Shown here: piece by piece, positions 11,321 through 22,716 of the stretch
How the letters are laid out: every line of letters begins with the position of its first letter
Numbering within the stretch: position 1 is the first letter of the stretch
Assembly: GCA_033961575.1 (NCBI GenBank)
Contig: CM066736.1
Location: 5,055,501 to 5,119,500 of the forward strand
DNA from: Aselliscus stoliczkanus
Taxonomy: Eukaryota > Chordata > Mammalia > Chiroptera > Hipposideridae
Reading direction: 5' to 3'
DNA: 64,000 bases
Notes under the pieces: generated by a model
The model's database searches: none
Seen by the model: the letters and a program-made list of their open reading frames with translations, nothing else
Told to the model about the DNA's origin: nothing
Position numbers and translations under genes: made by a program

Positions 11321-11849
11321 ATCTTGTTACCAGGAAGTCTGGTCCAGAATAAGAAGAGGTTCCCAGACCCTCCTCCTCCTCAAGTCCCATCCTTCTCAGG
11401 GCCAACCATACAGACAGGACTGTAACACCAGACTTGAGGGTTCCCATTCAACCACTGACAGTGCCTGTAGCTGCTCTCCCAAAAGGCCTTATCAGGTTTC
11501 AAGGGTTGTGCCTCATGGAAACAATCTGAAATCAAAGCAGCAAATAGCAGGATAACATTGGGTATATCTGATAGTCCTGGCAGCCCAGGCTTTCCCTTGC
11601 TCCTGCGACTGCCTTCATTTTTACCAATCTTGTAAGAGAAGCCCTCAACTTCAACAAATCGGGGCAATCTATTCTCTGCAGTCAAGGTTCCTTACCGCTG
11701 GCAACCGCTCCACTCTAGCTGCTTGGCCCAAGACCCTACGTAGCCCTTTTCTCACATCCCAAATGCAGCACAGCGGAAAACCGTCAGCTCCATCTTCAAT
11801 ATACCTAGAATCTGACCACTTTTCACCACTTCCACTACCATTCTGGTCC

Positions 11850-12520
11850 AGGTTGTTGTCATCACCTGAACAGGTTACTGCAGGAGCCTCCTATCTGGTC
11901 AGCCTGCTCTGCTGCCTCTGCCCCGCTTCAGTCTATTTCTAACACAGCCAAAGACATGCTGTTGAAATAAAGTCAGACCTTCTCTCTCCTCTGCTCAAAC
12001 CCCTCCAAAAGCTCCTCTCACTCAGAGTCAAGTCCAGACATGACCTTACCGATGTGGTCCCCCACTGCTTCTCTGACCTCATCTCCTACCCTTCTCCTCC
12101 TCCTCTGTTAAGTTTAAAGCAGAAAGGCCTCCTCGCTGTTTCCTGAATATGCTGCTACGCTCTTGCCTCAGGGCCTTTGCACTGGCAATGTTATCCGCCT
12201 GGAATAACGTTCTCCCAGGTTTCCAAAGGGCTCACTCCTTAACTTCCTTCAGGTCTTTGTTCAAATGCCATCTTTTCAGAAAAATCTTTCTGGGCCACTA
12301 CCTAATATTTCAAATTCCCTCCCCAATAATTCTTATCTGCCCCCATTCCCTGCTGATAACTACCTAACACACTTATTTCATTTCTCTTATTTTACTCATT
12401 TTGTGTCTCCTTCTAGAATGTAATTTCCAAAGAGATCTTTTGTTTACTGCTTTATCCTCAGCATCTGAAACAGTGTGTGGTATAGCGTATGCTCACCAGA
12501 AATAATTTGCTGAATGGATG
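11850..12520 (+). repeat. LINE-2 (L2) relic
   Basis: Contains the typical L2 3' sequence order: GCCTCAGGGCCTTTGCACTGGC, CTGGAATAACGTTCTCCC, CTCACTCCTTAACTTCCTTC, AGGTCTTTGTTCAAATGCCA. It ends near GCTGAATGGATGAG. Ancient and diverged. Confidence 0.8.
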
Positions 12521-12711
12521 AGTGAAAATATATTTACCCTTAAATTATTTACTCATCTTTATATAAGAAAGTTGATACTTTGACCTGTCTCAGGGAGAGA
12601 AAACACATGAAGCACTGTGTGATTTTTATCTAAGGAATGTCAACCTAAGAACTTAAAATAGGTTTAAAGTTCATAGATATAGACAAATAACTCGGTAATC
12701 ATCCTACTAAA

Positions 12712-12870
12712 GGAGATCGTTCGTGGCTCAGTTGGTTAAGAGCTCGCTCAAGAGAGCGAGCTGAGCTCAGAGAAACGGCGGTTCGATGCCAGCCCGAACT
12801 GAGCTGCCGTTGAGCTGCCAACAGGTGGCAGGATGGCTCAGCTAAAAAAAGAAATAAAAGAAATAAAATA
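12712..12870 (+). repeat. tRNA-derived SINE, short variant ending after the second A-box
   Basis: Head GTGGCTCAGTTGGTTAAGAG, B-box GGTTCGATGCC, then GAGCTGCCAACAGGTGGCAG and GGATGGCTCAGCT followed directly by an A-rich tail. The copy at 55803-55958 has the same truncated design, so this is a real subfamily and not a chance truncation. Confidence 0.8.
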
Positions 12871-12932
12871 ATGCCTTACGTGCATTTGTTTCAGATATAC
12901 AAGCTTTGATGAGAGAAAAAAAAAGTTCATAC

Positions 12933-13017
12933 CTACAGTAAGTTTTGCAAACTCATTTGGAAAATTCTTCTCTAACCACTGTCTACATTTAGCAACATCA
13001 GGCATATATTCACAGTA
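12933..13017 (-). CDS. DENR: DENR coding exon 3
   Basis: This 85-nt exon, with a CCACAG acceptor and GTATGA donor, encodes [20 protein letters not shown] and NEFAKLTV. It carries cysteines 44 and 53, two of the four ligands of the N-terminal zinc-binding module of DENR. Confidence 0.96.
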
Positions 13018-13717
13018 CTGTGGGGGAAGAAAAAGAACAAACTGAGTCACAAAAAACATTTTCAATCAACCAATACATTTTAATGTAAAATCATTCCCTA
13101 TGCTTGCTACCTAAAGAATGATAAAACCAACTACTCCCACCTGACATCTTATCCACAGGAAATCTGTCTTCAAACAGGGAACACCCCATAAGAAATGAGA
13201 AATTAAAAAAAGAATTAGGCACTTACTCGCTAAAGTAACTTACTTCCTCTCCATCAAACAGAAGGGCCATTAGAAAAAGGAGCAAACTGACAAAAACAAG
13301 CTTATCTCCTTGCTCTGGGCACACAGGTGTCTGATTATTTCCATGACTTGCCCACAGAGCCTGACTTCGAAGCTTATTAACAGAAGTCTTACACATAACA
13401 TACGCTTTCTCTTCTCTGCTTGGATGATAAATTTTGGCCTTAGGTTACTTGTTTTATTAGCTGACTACTCATGAGTTCCATGCAAAATTCTGAACTGTAC
13501 AGCTAAGTGCAAACGATGTACACATATGACTCAAAGTCTAAAGAAAACAATTTGAAAGACCACAAAATTATCCGAAACCAAAGTTCTCTAGGAAAAGGTT
13601 GAAAATCTACTATCAAGTGACAGAAAATGAAAAATAAGAAAAAAAAAAATCTCAAGCTAGTTCTGAAATGAATGACCTCAAATGCAGAAATTAAAAAAGA
13701 ATTTTAAAAGAACTTAC

Positions 13718-13737
13718 CTCTGTTGGTAATGAACAGA
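13718..13737 (-). CDS. DENR: DENR 20-nt coding microexon
   Basis: TTTCCCTAG acceptor, then TCTGTTCATTACCAACAGAG, then a GTAAGT donor. With the last G of the previous exon it encodes VCSLPTE, exactly the residues needed to join [12 protein letters not shown] to YCEYMPD. It supplies Cys37, one of the four zinc ligands (34, 37, 44, 53). Too short for ORF finding, but the splice signals and reading phase leave little doubt. Confidence 0.95.
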
Positions 13738-15283
13738 CTAGGGAAATGGAGAGAAAAAAAGATTTTAAAATTTAAATATACATATACACAGCATTCCTCA
13801 TAACTTTTATTTTAAATTTGACAAAAATGCTTTATTTCTACTTTTCCCCTATATCTTTTCTGTACTACTTGTCAAATGCTACCCATTGTGCCTTTTTTTT
13901 TTTTTGAGATAAAAGGCACCTGGTTAGTAAAAATATTACCGATTTTTTTTTGATCTAAAGAAGAATATCTCCTTGGGTTGATGGAACATCCAACTAGCCT
14001 ATCCTGCACATCTTAAGGCTTTACCATAACCACTTCAGTGGGTCTGATGCTAAGTAAAGATGGGAACAATTCCCCATACAGCAAAGCTTGAAAGGAGCTG
14101 ATTATTTCTTTTGATAGCTTTATCAGGACAGCCACTTCTTATTCATACTAACACATTTATCAACTTCAGTAGCACTTTTGCTACCATTTCTTTGCAACTT
14201 ACTTTTCCTTTTTCATATTATGTTACACTAGATCATGAAACTCTTAAAACTAGAAGGAACGCTGGTTCAATCTTGTCATTGTACAGCCTGCATGGGCAAA
14301 GGGACTAGAAGAACTCAAAGGGTTTCCCAATTTTAACTACAATTCTACTACTGGGTCAACTGCTTGTTTTGTTTTTACTTTTAAGGTGAAGAATGGAGTA
14401 GTTCAGTGCCGAACATCCTTGAGATTTGGGAGGGAGAGGAAGAGTGGTCCACCATTACTAATAAGAAATATTACCATATACTACGCACATATTATGTGCC
14501 AGCTACTTTGCTGTGCTTTTTATCCATTATTGTTTAATTGTCACAACCTTATCAGCCATGAATTACCATATCTGATGACAAAAAAAATGAGACTTAAAAC
14601 AGGTAACCCACTTACATCTGGTTAATAGAAGAGGATCTGAATCCTGGTCTGCTTCTGAAGTTTACACCCTTAATCACTAAATTAGATTCCACAGCATATA
14701 CAGGCAACACAGCTCTGTGCCAGCCAGATGACAGTGCTCTGCAATCTCACCCCATCATCGCTATTTTATAGATGAGGCCCTAAAGAAGGTTAAATAGTTC
14801 ATCCAATAACAAAGGTGGTATGTGGCAGAAGAAAACTGGACTCTAGCGCCTCTTTATTTCAAGTTTAGAGTTCTTTCTACTAAAGCTCTCCCTGGTTAAC
14901 TAGAACTCTGTAACCTTCACAGTTCAAGTTCAAATATTAGTAGGTACAGATATTCAGCCATACTTTCAGTATATAATTGTAGGTTAAATACCATTACAAC
15001 AAAAACTAAAGCTATAAAACTTTGTACACCATTTCAAATAAAATTCAGTTCTGCAAAATTCTAATACAATAAAAAAATGTGGACAACTCCGAGTTCACTG
15101 TTACTTGTTTTTAAAATCAATCGCTCCACAGATAACTTACTATTTGTAAACTATAGCTTTTGGACGCAAAGATCTAGCAGTCACCTTCAAACTTCTCATC
15201 ACTAACAGTGGAACAACCTGACATTATGTACCCGCTGATGTGAGGAAGTATGGAGAACAAAGTGTCATCATCCATGACACCGC

Positions 15284-15380
15284 TATGCTCTGAATGCTTG
15301 TGTCCCTCAAAATGCCTATGCTGAATTCCTAATGCCCCACGTGATGGTATTAGGAAGGGGAGCCTTTGGGAGGATTATTT
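15284..15380 (+). repeat. MLT1-like LTR fragment
   Basis: GCTCTGAATGCTTGTGTCCC, then CTGAATTCCTAATGCCCC, then GTGATGGTATTAGGAAGGGG and AGCCTTTGGGAGG reproduce the opening of MLT1C-type ERVL-MaLR LTRs. Confidence 0.7.
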
Positions 15381-15387
15381 GCATTTA

Positions 15388-15535
15388 TTCTTCTCAATGG
15401 CCCTCTGAGGTAGGCTCCACTGTTACCCATTTTATAAATGAGGGAACTGGCCAGGGTCACACAGTGAGCAAATGGCTGATCCAGGATTCAAACTCACACT
15501 AACTTCGGAGTTTGGAGTCTCAAACCTGAAGACGA
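15388..15535 (-). repeat. MIR relic
   Basis: Reverse-complement MIR core: CTCTGAGGTAGGCTCCACTG, CCCATTTTATAAATGAGGGA, CAGGGTCACACAGTGAGCAA, ATTCAAACTCACAC. Confidence 0.8.
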
Positions 15536-17120
15536 AACGTCTTCCCAGCAATGACCCCATCCTAGCTACCCATGTTTCTCACTGTACTCCTCCAACGAGC
15601 ATTCTGCTCCAAGCAGCCCTTTCTTTTCCCTCTTCCCTAAAGATACCACATGAAATCTTGCCACCACGCTGTCCTTATGAATTCCTTCGCCTTTCCTTGC
15701 AAATTCCACCTATTCCCTAAAGTTTCTCACTTCCTTGGAAACTTCCCTACTTCCCTCTGAAAAAAGATCCCTCCTTTCCCTGAACTCCACATTCACATTA
15801 GTTAGTACCACTGAATTTAGCATTTAGTATTCCCTAAGTGCTTTCCTACAACTAGACCTTACACCTCTTGAGGAAAAAGTAACCCTGTCCCCATGCCTGG
15901 AATATCAATACAAACTAGGGAAGGAAATGAAAATAAACCTTTCTCAAAAAGGTTAGGGACCTCTGGTCAACCCAAGTTATCACCAGGGTGGATTGTATAT
16001 TTAGTGCAATTGTTCAAAGCCACCTTAGCAGTGATATAATCAATTAATAGGACGGTTTTCTTATGCTGTATTTCACCAATTCTAATTTTTCCTTTTTATA
16101 GGAATGATCTTATAATTATAGCCTATCAATGTGATCTTTTTCTTTCTTAGTGGAACCTAAAATAATGGTACATCTTATATAATACAGAGTCTTAGAGTAG
16201 ATGAAACAAGGTACAAAAAAACAATAGCTTTTAACTACATCTGATAAACAAGGATGAATAAACCACAATAAACAAGTACACTTTTATAATAACAGTAACT
16301 AGCACTTATTGTACTATGTTCTCGTGTTAGTTACTGTTCCCTGAAGTTTTATACGAATCCTCTGACAAGATGCAATCATCATCTTCATTTTACAGACCTT
16401 GAGAGACAAATCGTTAATCCTTAATTAGGTAACCTGCCCAAGATCATGTAGCTGATAATGCTGGAGTCAGATGCAAACTTTGGTGGCCCAAGGCTCCAAA
16501 GGCAAATGATATAGCCAAGTAAGACCAATATCATAACAATCCTACAAAAAGTTCCCCTGCCTACTCTCTTACTGAGGTACTAATTTTATTTTACTATCAG
16601 AAATATTCAGTAAGTGATGAGTTGATACAAATTTTTTTTTTAATTTCAGTGACATCACTGCTCCTCAAGTACTTGAACTTCAGATGAGGTCTCTATTAGA
16701 CTCACAGAATGTAAGGTCTATGAGAACAAGAACCTTTTCTGACTTCTTCACTACTCAGACCCCAGCACCTAAAATAAACCACTGCTAGGCACATTAATAA
16801 GTGGTCAAAAATTGCTGGAAAAATATGTTGGCTGAAAAAAATTAATATTTACTGGCCCTTTTACTCTCTTGTACCTTCAAACTTTTCTGAAAGTTTCCAA
16901 GATGGTAACAAAATTAGAGCATTTCCAATTCACAAATATTTCTGTAATTGAAAATGAGGGGGAATAAAAAAACACTCAAAGGGAAAAAAATATGCTGATT
17001 CAATCTAATACATACATTATTCACCAAACCAAGAACACTTTGCCAAGACCGTCCAACTACTTTGCCAAGACTGTCCAACTACCCATTACTGAAACCTCAT
17101 AATCTTCGATTCCTGACACC

Positions 17121-17156
17121 TTCCCTATACTATACTATATTATACTATACTATACT
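17121..17156. repeat. CTATA pentanucleotide microsatellite
   Basis: About seven units of ACTAT with one variant (ATTAT). Confidence 0.85.
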
Positions 17157-17260
17157 AACACAAGACTGCTCACTTCTCCAGATCTGCACCAAGCTTTTTC
17201 TTGCACAGCTGTTCACTTCACCTGGGATGTCTTTCTCCACTTCCTTGTCATTTCTTTTTC

Positions 17261-17360
17261 TTTTTTGAGGGCAGTGTCACTGGCCCTCTTATGTGGGACC
17301 CAAACCGGGGCCGCTGGCTTCCCAGGCCAGCGCTTAACCACCGCGGCACTCGGCCGGCCC
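17261..17360 (-). repeat. Short tRNA-like SINE
   Basis: Minus-strand copy. The 15-bp duplication TCCTTGTCATTTCTT at 17242-17256 and 17361-17375 frames a clean insertion in a DENR intron. Confidence 0.92.
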
Positions 17361-17696
17361 TCCTTGTCATTTCTTAAGACTCAACTTCTTCCAAGAGGCC
17401 CTCCTTTAATAGCTAGACTAACAACTAACACAAGGCTGAAATAATCTATTTGTATGTCTCTATCCCAACTGGACTGTAAGCTTCTCCAGGCCTAGTAACA
17501 AAAACCCCAAGTCACACAGGTTGGGAAAATGTTCCTCTATGCCTCCTCTTCCTCCTTCTCCCGCCTTGCGAATGACGGATTCACCGAGTGACAAAGACAG
17601 ATGAACGAAGGATTACTAGGGCCAAATGTGAAACTATTATCACCATGCACAAAAATACAGTACGCAAACAGTCATTTTCTGCCTTCTGACACTTGC

Positions 17697-17802
17697 CTCC
17701 ACAGTAAAGCACGCGAAGTGGGTAATCTGCATCTAATTTGGTATTGCTCCTGGAGTCTGCTTTGCAATCGTGCCCACCAGCTTCGGAAAAGTCAGCAGCC
17801 AT
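17697..17802 (-). CDS. DENR: DENR start codon and first coding exon (density-regulated protein)
   Basis: DENR binds MCTS1; the pair acts on 40S ribosomes in the cytoplasm to promote re-initiation after short upstream ORFs and to recycle post-termination subunits by releasing deacylated tRNA. This exon (acceptor TTACAG at 17817-17812, ATG at 17802) encodes [20 protein letters not shown] and then [15 protein letters not shown], with zinc ligand Cys34. The following exons are 13737-13718, 13017-12933, 10542-10459, 8510-8394, 7534-7395 and 7292-7248. Their lengths 106+20+85+84+117+140+45 sum to 597 nt, giving 198 codons plus stop, the usual DENR length. The first 20 residues differ somewhat from human; the remainder is nearly identical. 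The donor here is GC (AG|GCAAGT), not GT. The short exon stretch before ATG (17811-17803) is 5' UTR. Confidence 0.96.
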
Positions 17803-18559
17803 CTCACAGACCTGTAAGCACGGAACACAACACATCGTCACGATTTTGGACCAGAACCCCAGAGAAGCAACTGTTCAGGGGTCATCTTGCCTCCTTCCAC
17901 CTGAAACCGGTTTCATTTCCGTGGTGACGTGAAGGATACATAGGAGCTGCCATTAGGATTCATAAAATATGAGCAATTCTGGGCACACCATGGTCCACAG
18001 ATCTGCAGGGAAGCAAGTGACAGCAAGACTCGCAGCGGCGGGACCGTGAGAATGGGGGCGCAGAGAGGGCACTTAGTGAAAGAGGAAGAAATGGGGGAAA
18101 AAAGGATGGGGAGGGAGAATTCAGCAGAGACGGGGTTGCAAGTCCGGGATGATGTGAAATGGATGCAAACTGCAGCGAGAAAGGCCACAGAGCAGCTGGA
18201 AGGGGCGCCTGGAAACGCCTACGAGGGAAAGGTGGGGTCACCGGGGATGCCCGGAGGGCAGGATACGGGGGCAGCTAGCAGCCCAGGGAGGGCCACCGAG
18301 GGGCCAGGGACGGGGAGCGGAGTCGGGGCGGGGCTCAGGCCGCACGGAGAGGACAGGGGCCGCAGGGCCGGGAAGGCGCGAGGCCAGCGGGGCGGCCAGC
18401 GGGACGCGGCGAGGGGCTGCCCCGGGGGCCGCAGAGGGGCCCGTGTGGGCGGGGACGTGCGGACGCCGGCCCGGCCCCCTGCCGCGGGCAGCACCTCCGC
18501 TTCCCCGCGCGCTCCGCGAGCTTTCCGGACGCGGGGGAGAGGCACGCGGGGTCGTTACC

Positions 18560-18640
18560 CAGGCGGTCACGCCGCCGCCGCCGCCGCCGCTCCCGCCACT
18601 ACCGCCAGCTGAAACGACACATGCGACTCCTCTGCTCTGG
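18560..18640 (-). other. DENR: Predicted non-coding exon 1 of DENR (5' UTR)
   Basis: The DENR start codon lies 9 nt inside an exon with a clear 3' splice acceptor, so an upstream untranslated exon must exist. The donor-like CCTGG|GTAACG ending at 18559, inside the CpG island and next to a GCC-repeat run, is the best candidate. The upstream end is a guess. Confidence 0.35.
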
Positions 18641-18739
18641 CCCGAGCCCGCCGAGAGCCCGTCAGCCAGCCGCGCTCCCGCGAGACCATCCGCCTGCATC
18701 GCGAGACTCAGGCCCCTGCGGAGGGGGCTGTCGCGAGAC

Positions 18740-18958
18740 GCCTGGAGGGCGGGGAGGGTTGGCGCGCATGCGCGCATCGCCCGGGGGCGGGGCCAAGCCG
18801 CCGGCAGGCCGACGGCCGGTAGGCGGTGCTCGTCACCCGTAGGAGAGGCCTGAAGGGCGGGGAGGGTTGGCGCGCATGCGCGCGTCGCCCGGGGGCGGGG
18901 CTAAGCCGCCGGCAGGCCGACGGCCGGTAGGCGGTGCTCGTCACCCGTAGGAGAGGCC
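18740..18958. repeat. 108-bp tandem duplication in the DENR promoter
   Basis: Two units (18740-18847 and 18848-18955, with homology running to 18958) differ at only three bases. Each contains the NRF1 palindrome GCGCATGCGC, a GGGGGCGGGG box and CCGCCGGCAGGCCGACGGCC. Confidence 0.93.
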
Positions 18959-19972
18959 GGGTGGTTGGCGGCGGGCGCGCGGAAGAAGGGGCTGATGGGA
19001 AACGTGGGGCTATGCGCCGAAATCCGCAGTGATTTAGGGAGTCCGGGGACTTCGCTCCGGGGCGCGTCCTTCCTATTGGATAAGGGAGCCCTGCGCGGGG
19101 AGACGGCCGCTGGAAAAACGCGCTTGGTTTCATTTTAACCGGATTCCCTTCATGGGCAGCATTATCCTTGAGAAGATAGTGTCAACGCTCCTTAAACACT
19201 GGCCGCCGCCCCCGGTGCCCCTGCCCTCACGAAGCACCATCGCCTTCCTCTGTCCCGTATCCTCACATGTGATGTAAATTGGAATGAGTCGCCCATCGCA
19301 GGCGTCCCCCCCGGAGGCTGGAGCCGGGCGGACCGTGTGTCTTGGCTTTGCTTCCATCTAGTTGTTTCATTCTGGGGAAAAACCCGTCACTCAGGTCCCT
19401 ACTCAGCGCGATCGCATTATTTAACACGGCCACACTTGCAGAGCTAAGGGGATTAAGGGAGACACCAGCGCAGACAAGGGCTTTGTAGACGGTGGCTGCA
19501 GTTCTTTTCTATTTTGCGTTATCCTCCAGCTCATTCCCCGCCTTCCCTGCCAACCTGATTTGCCGCTGCCACCATCACCCTTAAATTGTTGGCTCAGAAC
19601 CTATTTGAGCGTGGACGAAGCCCTCTGGCATCATCTTTTTCACCACCCACTGTGGCCTCCACTCTGGCATCTTAAGCGAAAGAGTCCCCCCCCCCCAAAA
19701 AAAAAAAGTCAATTCTACATGACATTAATGAAAGAGGATCTTGTTCCCAAGCATGTTTGCTTCCAATAATAATAGCTTCCATTTATTGACACCCACCTCC
19801 CCCTATGTGCCAAGAACCTGCTGTTGGGGGATACAGGGTCCGGGGGCATTCATTCCACAAAAGTTCCTTGGGTTCCTACTACGCTCCAGGCACTGGGGAC
19901 ACAGTGAACAAGAGATAAAGTCTGTGCTCTCACTCACAGTTTTAGACCTACTAGTTCATTTAATCCTTATAA

Positions 19973-20080
19973 TTTTTTTTTTTTTTGAGGGCAGTGTCAC
20001 TGGCTCTCACATGTGGGACCCGAACCGGGGCCGCTGGCTTCCCAAGCCAGTGCTGAACCACCGCACCACTCAGCCGGCCC
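19973..20080 (-). repeat. Short tRNA-like SINE
   Basis: Minus-strand copy. The 16-bp duplication CATTTAATCCTTATAA at 19957-19972 and 20081-20096 flanks it. It interrupts an MIR-like relic that resumes at about 20100. Confidence 0.92.
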
Positions 20081-21329
20081 CATTTAATCCTTATAAAAAC
20101 CCCATCAAGTAGGTATTATTGTCTCTAATTCCCAGATGGTAAAATTGAAGCTCAAAGGTGGAAATGAATTAAGTCCGCATATGCATAAGATCACATAGCT
20201 AATAGCATATTTTTATTGATCTTAAGGTGTACTTTCTAACATCTCTCATAACAAGATGCATTGCAATGGATGGAGTCGGCATTGTGTCCAAGTTTAACAG
20301 CAGCATGTTTCTTTCTTTGTGGTGCACAAAATAAGGGTGCATCTTACAATCAATGGCACTTTAGATGTGAAGTATCGAGAGGTGGCTTGTCAGAGGCTGT
20401 CTTGCATAATAGACCCAATGTCTTCAGTTCCGTTCCTCCCCCTTTTCCTATTTCGCTTTATAGGGAAGGGGGCGCTGACCCGTTCTCTGCTGAGAACATG
20501 GACTGTATTTCCAGGCTTCCTTGTTCCCAAGCTTCCAGCTAGGTTCAGCCAATGGGGAGAGCCATCTTCACATCCACCTCCTTCTCATCCTCCACCACCC
20601 CCCACCCACCCCTAGAGCCCCATCCCTGGCAATAGTTGGTTCTCTCTCTGCAGTCGTTGAAGATCACAGATCCTGGACTCCTGTAACAGCCCCCTTCTTG
20701 GGTCTAGTCTGTAGCCTAGAGGTAGTGATGGTTTCTTGATGGCTAATCTCTGAGTTGCCTCAGCCACCTCTGTTTAGCTTTACAACAGTTCCATTCCCCA
20801 TGGAACCAATTCCCTGAACGAAATTCTCCTCTACTTGACATACTTAGATGGGTTCTATTTTTCTGGGTGGACCTGCCTGCCACCGCTGGCATTCAAATGC
20901 AGATTTGCACTTCCTAGCGCCACCACAGTCGGCCAGCTCTCAGGTACTAAAAATAAAGAAACCTCGCAATGGTTTCTACCAGAAACCCAGAGACTCTTTG
21001 AGAGGCAGTGGAGGTATTGCAAAGGATACAGAATCCACTTGTGTACCAAGCATCGTCAGGAAATGGACCAAATATCTTTCAGACTTAAGTATTACTATTT
21101 TCTAGTGTAAGTCAGTTTTGTCCCAATGAATGTCCAAATGTTGAATTTGATTGGCCTGGCTCCCATCGTGTCCATCCTTAAATCAATCACCATAACTAGA
21201 CAAGCCCTGAGTTGAGTTTCTCCTTTGGAGCTGGGTTTGGACAGCGGGGTAGGGCACATCCCAAAGGAAATTTGAGGCACTATGACCAGAAGAGGGAGTG
21301 ATACTGATGTATCAGAAATAACAGATGTC

Positions 21330-21443
21330 GGGCCGGCCGAGAAGCACATTGGTTAAGAGCTGGCTTGGGAAGCCAGCAGCCCTGTTTCGGGTCCCACATA
21401 TGAGGGCCAGTGACACTGCCCTCAAAAAAAAACCAAAAAAAAC
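21330..21443 (+). repeat. Short tRNA-like SINE
   Basis: Plus-strand copy with an unusual A-box (GAGAAGCACATTGG). Flanked by AACAGATGTC at 21320-21329 and 21444-21453. Confidence 0.9.
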
Positions 21444-21978
21444 AACAGATGTCTACGACAGCCATCCTCATACTCACATGTGCTAATAATTATTAAATAA
21501 ACTACTGTCTTTGACACATCAGGTGGGTGTGCAGGAGAGGCAGACTTCCTTACTAACAAAATCCTATTTCACTTGAGATAGTAGGAGTACAGTTAAAGAT
21601 ATTGAATTTCCCAGCATCCTTTGCACCAAAGGTGGCTAAGTGACACAGTTCTGGTCAATGAGATACAGATAGATGCTGAGGAGGGTATCTCTTTTGTCAG
21701 GAAACTGTGAAAGATTTTTAAATGGACAAAAAGAGTACTAGATGTCCTAGCTAGCATTCTTTTTTATGTCATTTCCCTCTTTTATTGTCTTTGGCCTATT
21801 TTACAATTTTGTAAGTTGTAGAAAACCAACAGTAATGCAATTGGCTCTCATCCATAGAAATGCAAATGATTGTGTTTGGAGGAGCTGCAATTATCACTCT
21901 GTTGACTAGTTTCCTATTTATAAATTCATTTCAGCATTCCTGATTGCCTGTGTATGCATATATAATTGCCTACATGTG

Positions 21979-22084
21979 GGCCGGCCAAGTGGCGCAGTGG
22001 TTAAGTGCTGGCTTGGGAAGCCAGCGGCCCTGGTTCAGGTCCCACATATGAGGGCCAGTGACACTGCCCTCAAAAAAAAAAAAA
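21979..22084 (+). repeat. Short tRNA-like SINE
   Basis: Near-consensus plus-strand copy. The 15-bp duplication AATTGCCTACATGTG lies at 21964-21978 and 22085-22099. Confidence 0.93.
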
Positions 22085-22267
22085 AATTGCCTACATGTGT
22101 TAAAGTTCTCCTTTGAATTGGTTTTAATATCTTACTGGTTCCTTTATTAATAACAAGTGAAATAAAATCTTTGACACATGTTTATTTTATAGTTGGATAA
22201 GATTCATGCTTTTATTCCTTAAAAAAGTTTTGTCATTTAACAGTTCTCACATAAAATGGCAAGGCCT

Positions 22268-22685
22268 GGGCCGGCTGAGTGGCTCAGTTGGTTAAGAGCA
22301 GGAGCGCTGAGCAACAGGGTCACCAGTTCGATTCCCACATGGGCCAGTGAGCTGGGAACGAGCGGAGAGCTGCTGATAACAGGTGGCAGGATGGCTCAGC
22401 TGGTGAGAGCACATGCTCCTAACAACCAGGTTGCCAGTTTGACTCCCGCATGGGATGGTGGGCTGCACCTCCAACCCCACCCCCCACCCCCTACCCCCAG
22501 CAACTAAGATTGAACAAGGCACTGAGCTGCCAACCGGAGCGGAGCTGCCAACTGGCGGCTGGATGGCGACTGGACTTAGAGCTGAGCTAGCTGTGCCCTC
22601 CACAACTAAGACTGAAGGACAACAACTTGGCTGTTCCCTCCTCCAATTCCCCAATTTAAAAAAAAAATCTTAAAAAAAAAAAATA
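22268..22685 (+). repeat. Long dimeric tRNA-derived SINE
   Basis: Two tRNA-like heads (GGCTCAGTTGGTTAAGAG and GGCTCAGCTGGTGAGAGC) and the usual tail. An internal C-rich expansion (CCCACCCCCCACCCCCTACC) is unique to this copy. The tail has lost AATAAA (CCCCAATTTAAAA). GGCAAGGCCT flanks it at 22258-22267 and 22686-22695. Confidence 0.9.
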
Positions 22686-22716
22686 GGCAAGGCCTCACAT
22701 TAAAAACAACAACCTT

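Larger units (their letters stand above)
13740..17260 (-). other. DENR intron with ancient repeats
   Basis: About 4 kb between the first coding exon and the microexon. MIR-like relics are visible around 14500-14700, 15390-15540 and 16290-16490 (each showing the reverse-complement pattern 'CCCATTTTATAAATGAGG...ACTGGCCAGGGTCACACAG' in some form). An MLT1C-like start lies at 15284-15380, and a CTATA pentamer microsatellite at 17121-17156. No exon is visible. Confidence 0.55.
18180..19080 (-). promoter_or_regulatory. DENR: CpG-island promoter of DENR
   Basis: A ~900-bp block of very high GC and CpG density with many GC boxes (GGGGCGGGG), a GCC-repeat run at 18571-18590, and two perfect NRF1-type palindromes GCGCATGCGC (18764-18773 and 18872-18881). 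It lies just upstream of DENR coding exon 1 on its strand. A plausible non-coding exon 1 would end at 18559, where CCTGG|GTAACG offers a donor. No TATA box is apparent. All ORFs here are composition artefacts. Confidence 0.8.

Noticed and set aside
18046..19133. Several long ORFs on both strands in the DENR CpG island
   Set aside because: Pro/Arg/Gly/Ala-rich translations from a stop-poor GC-rich region; no conserved peptide.
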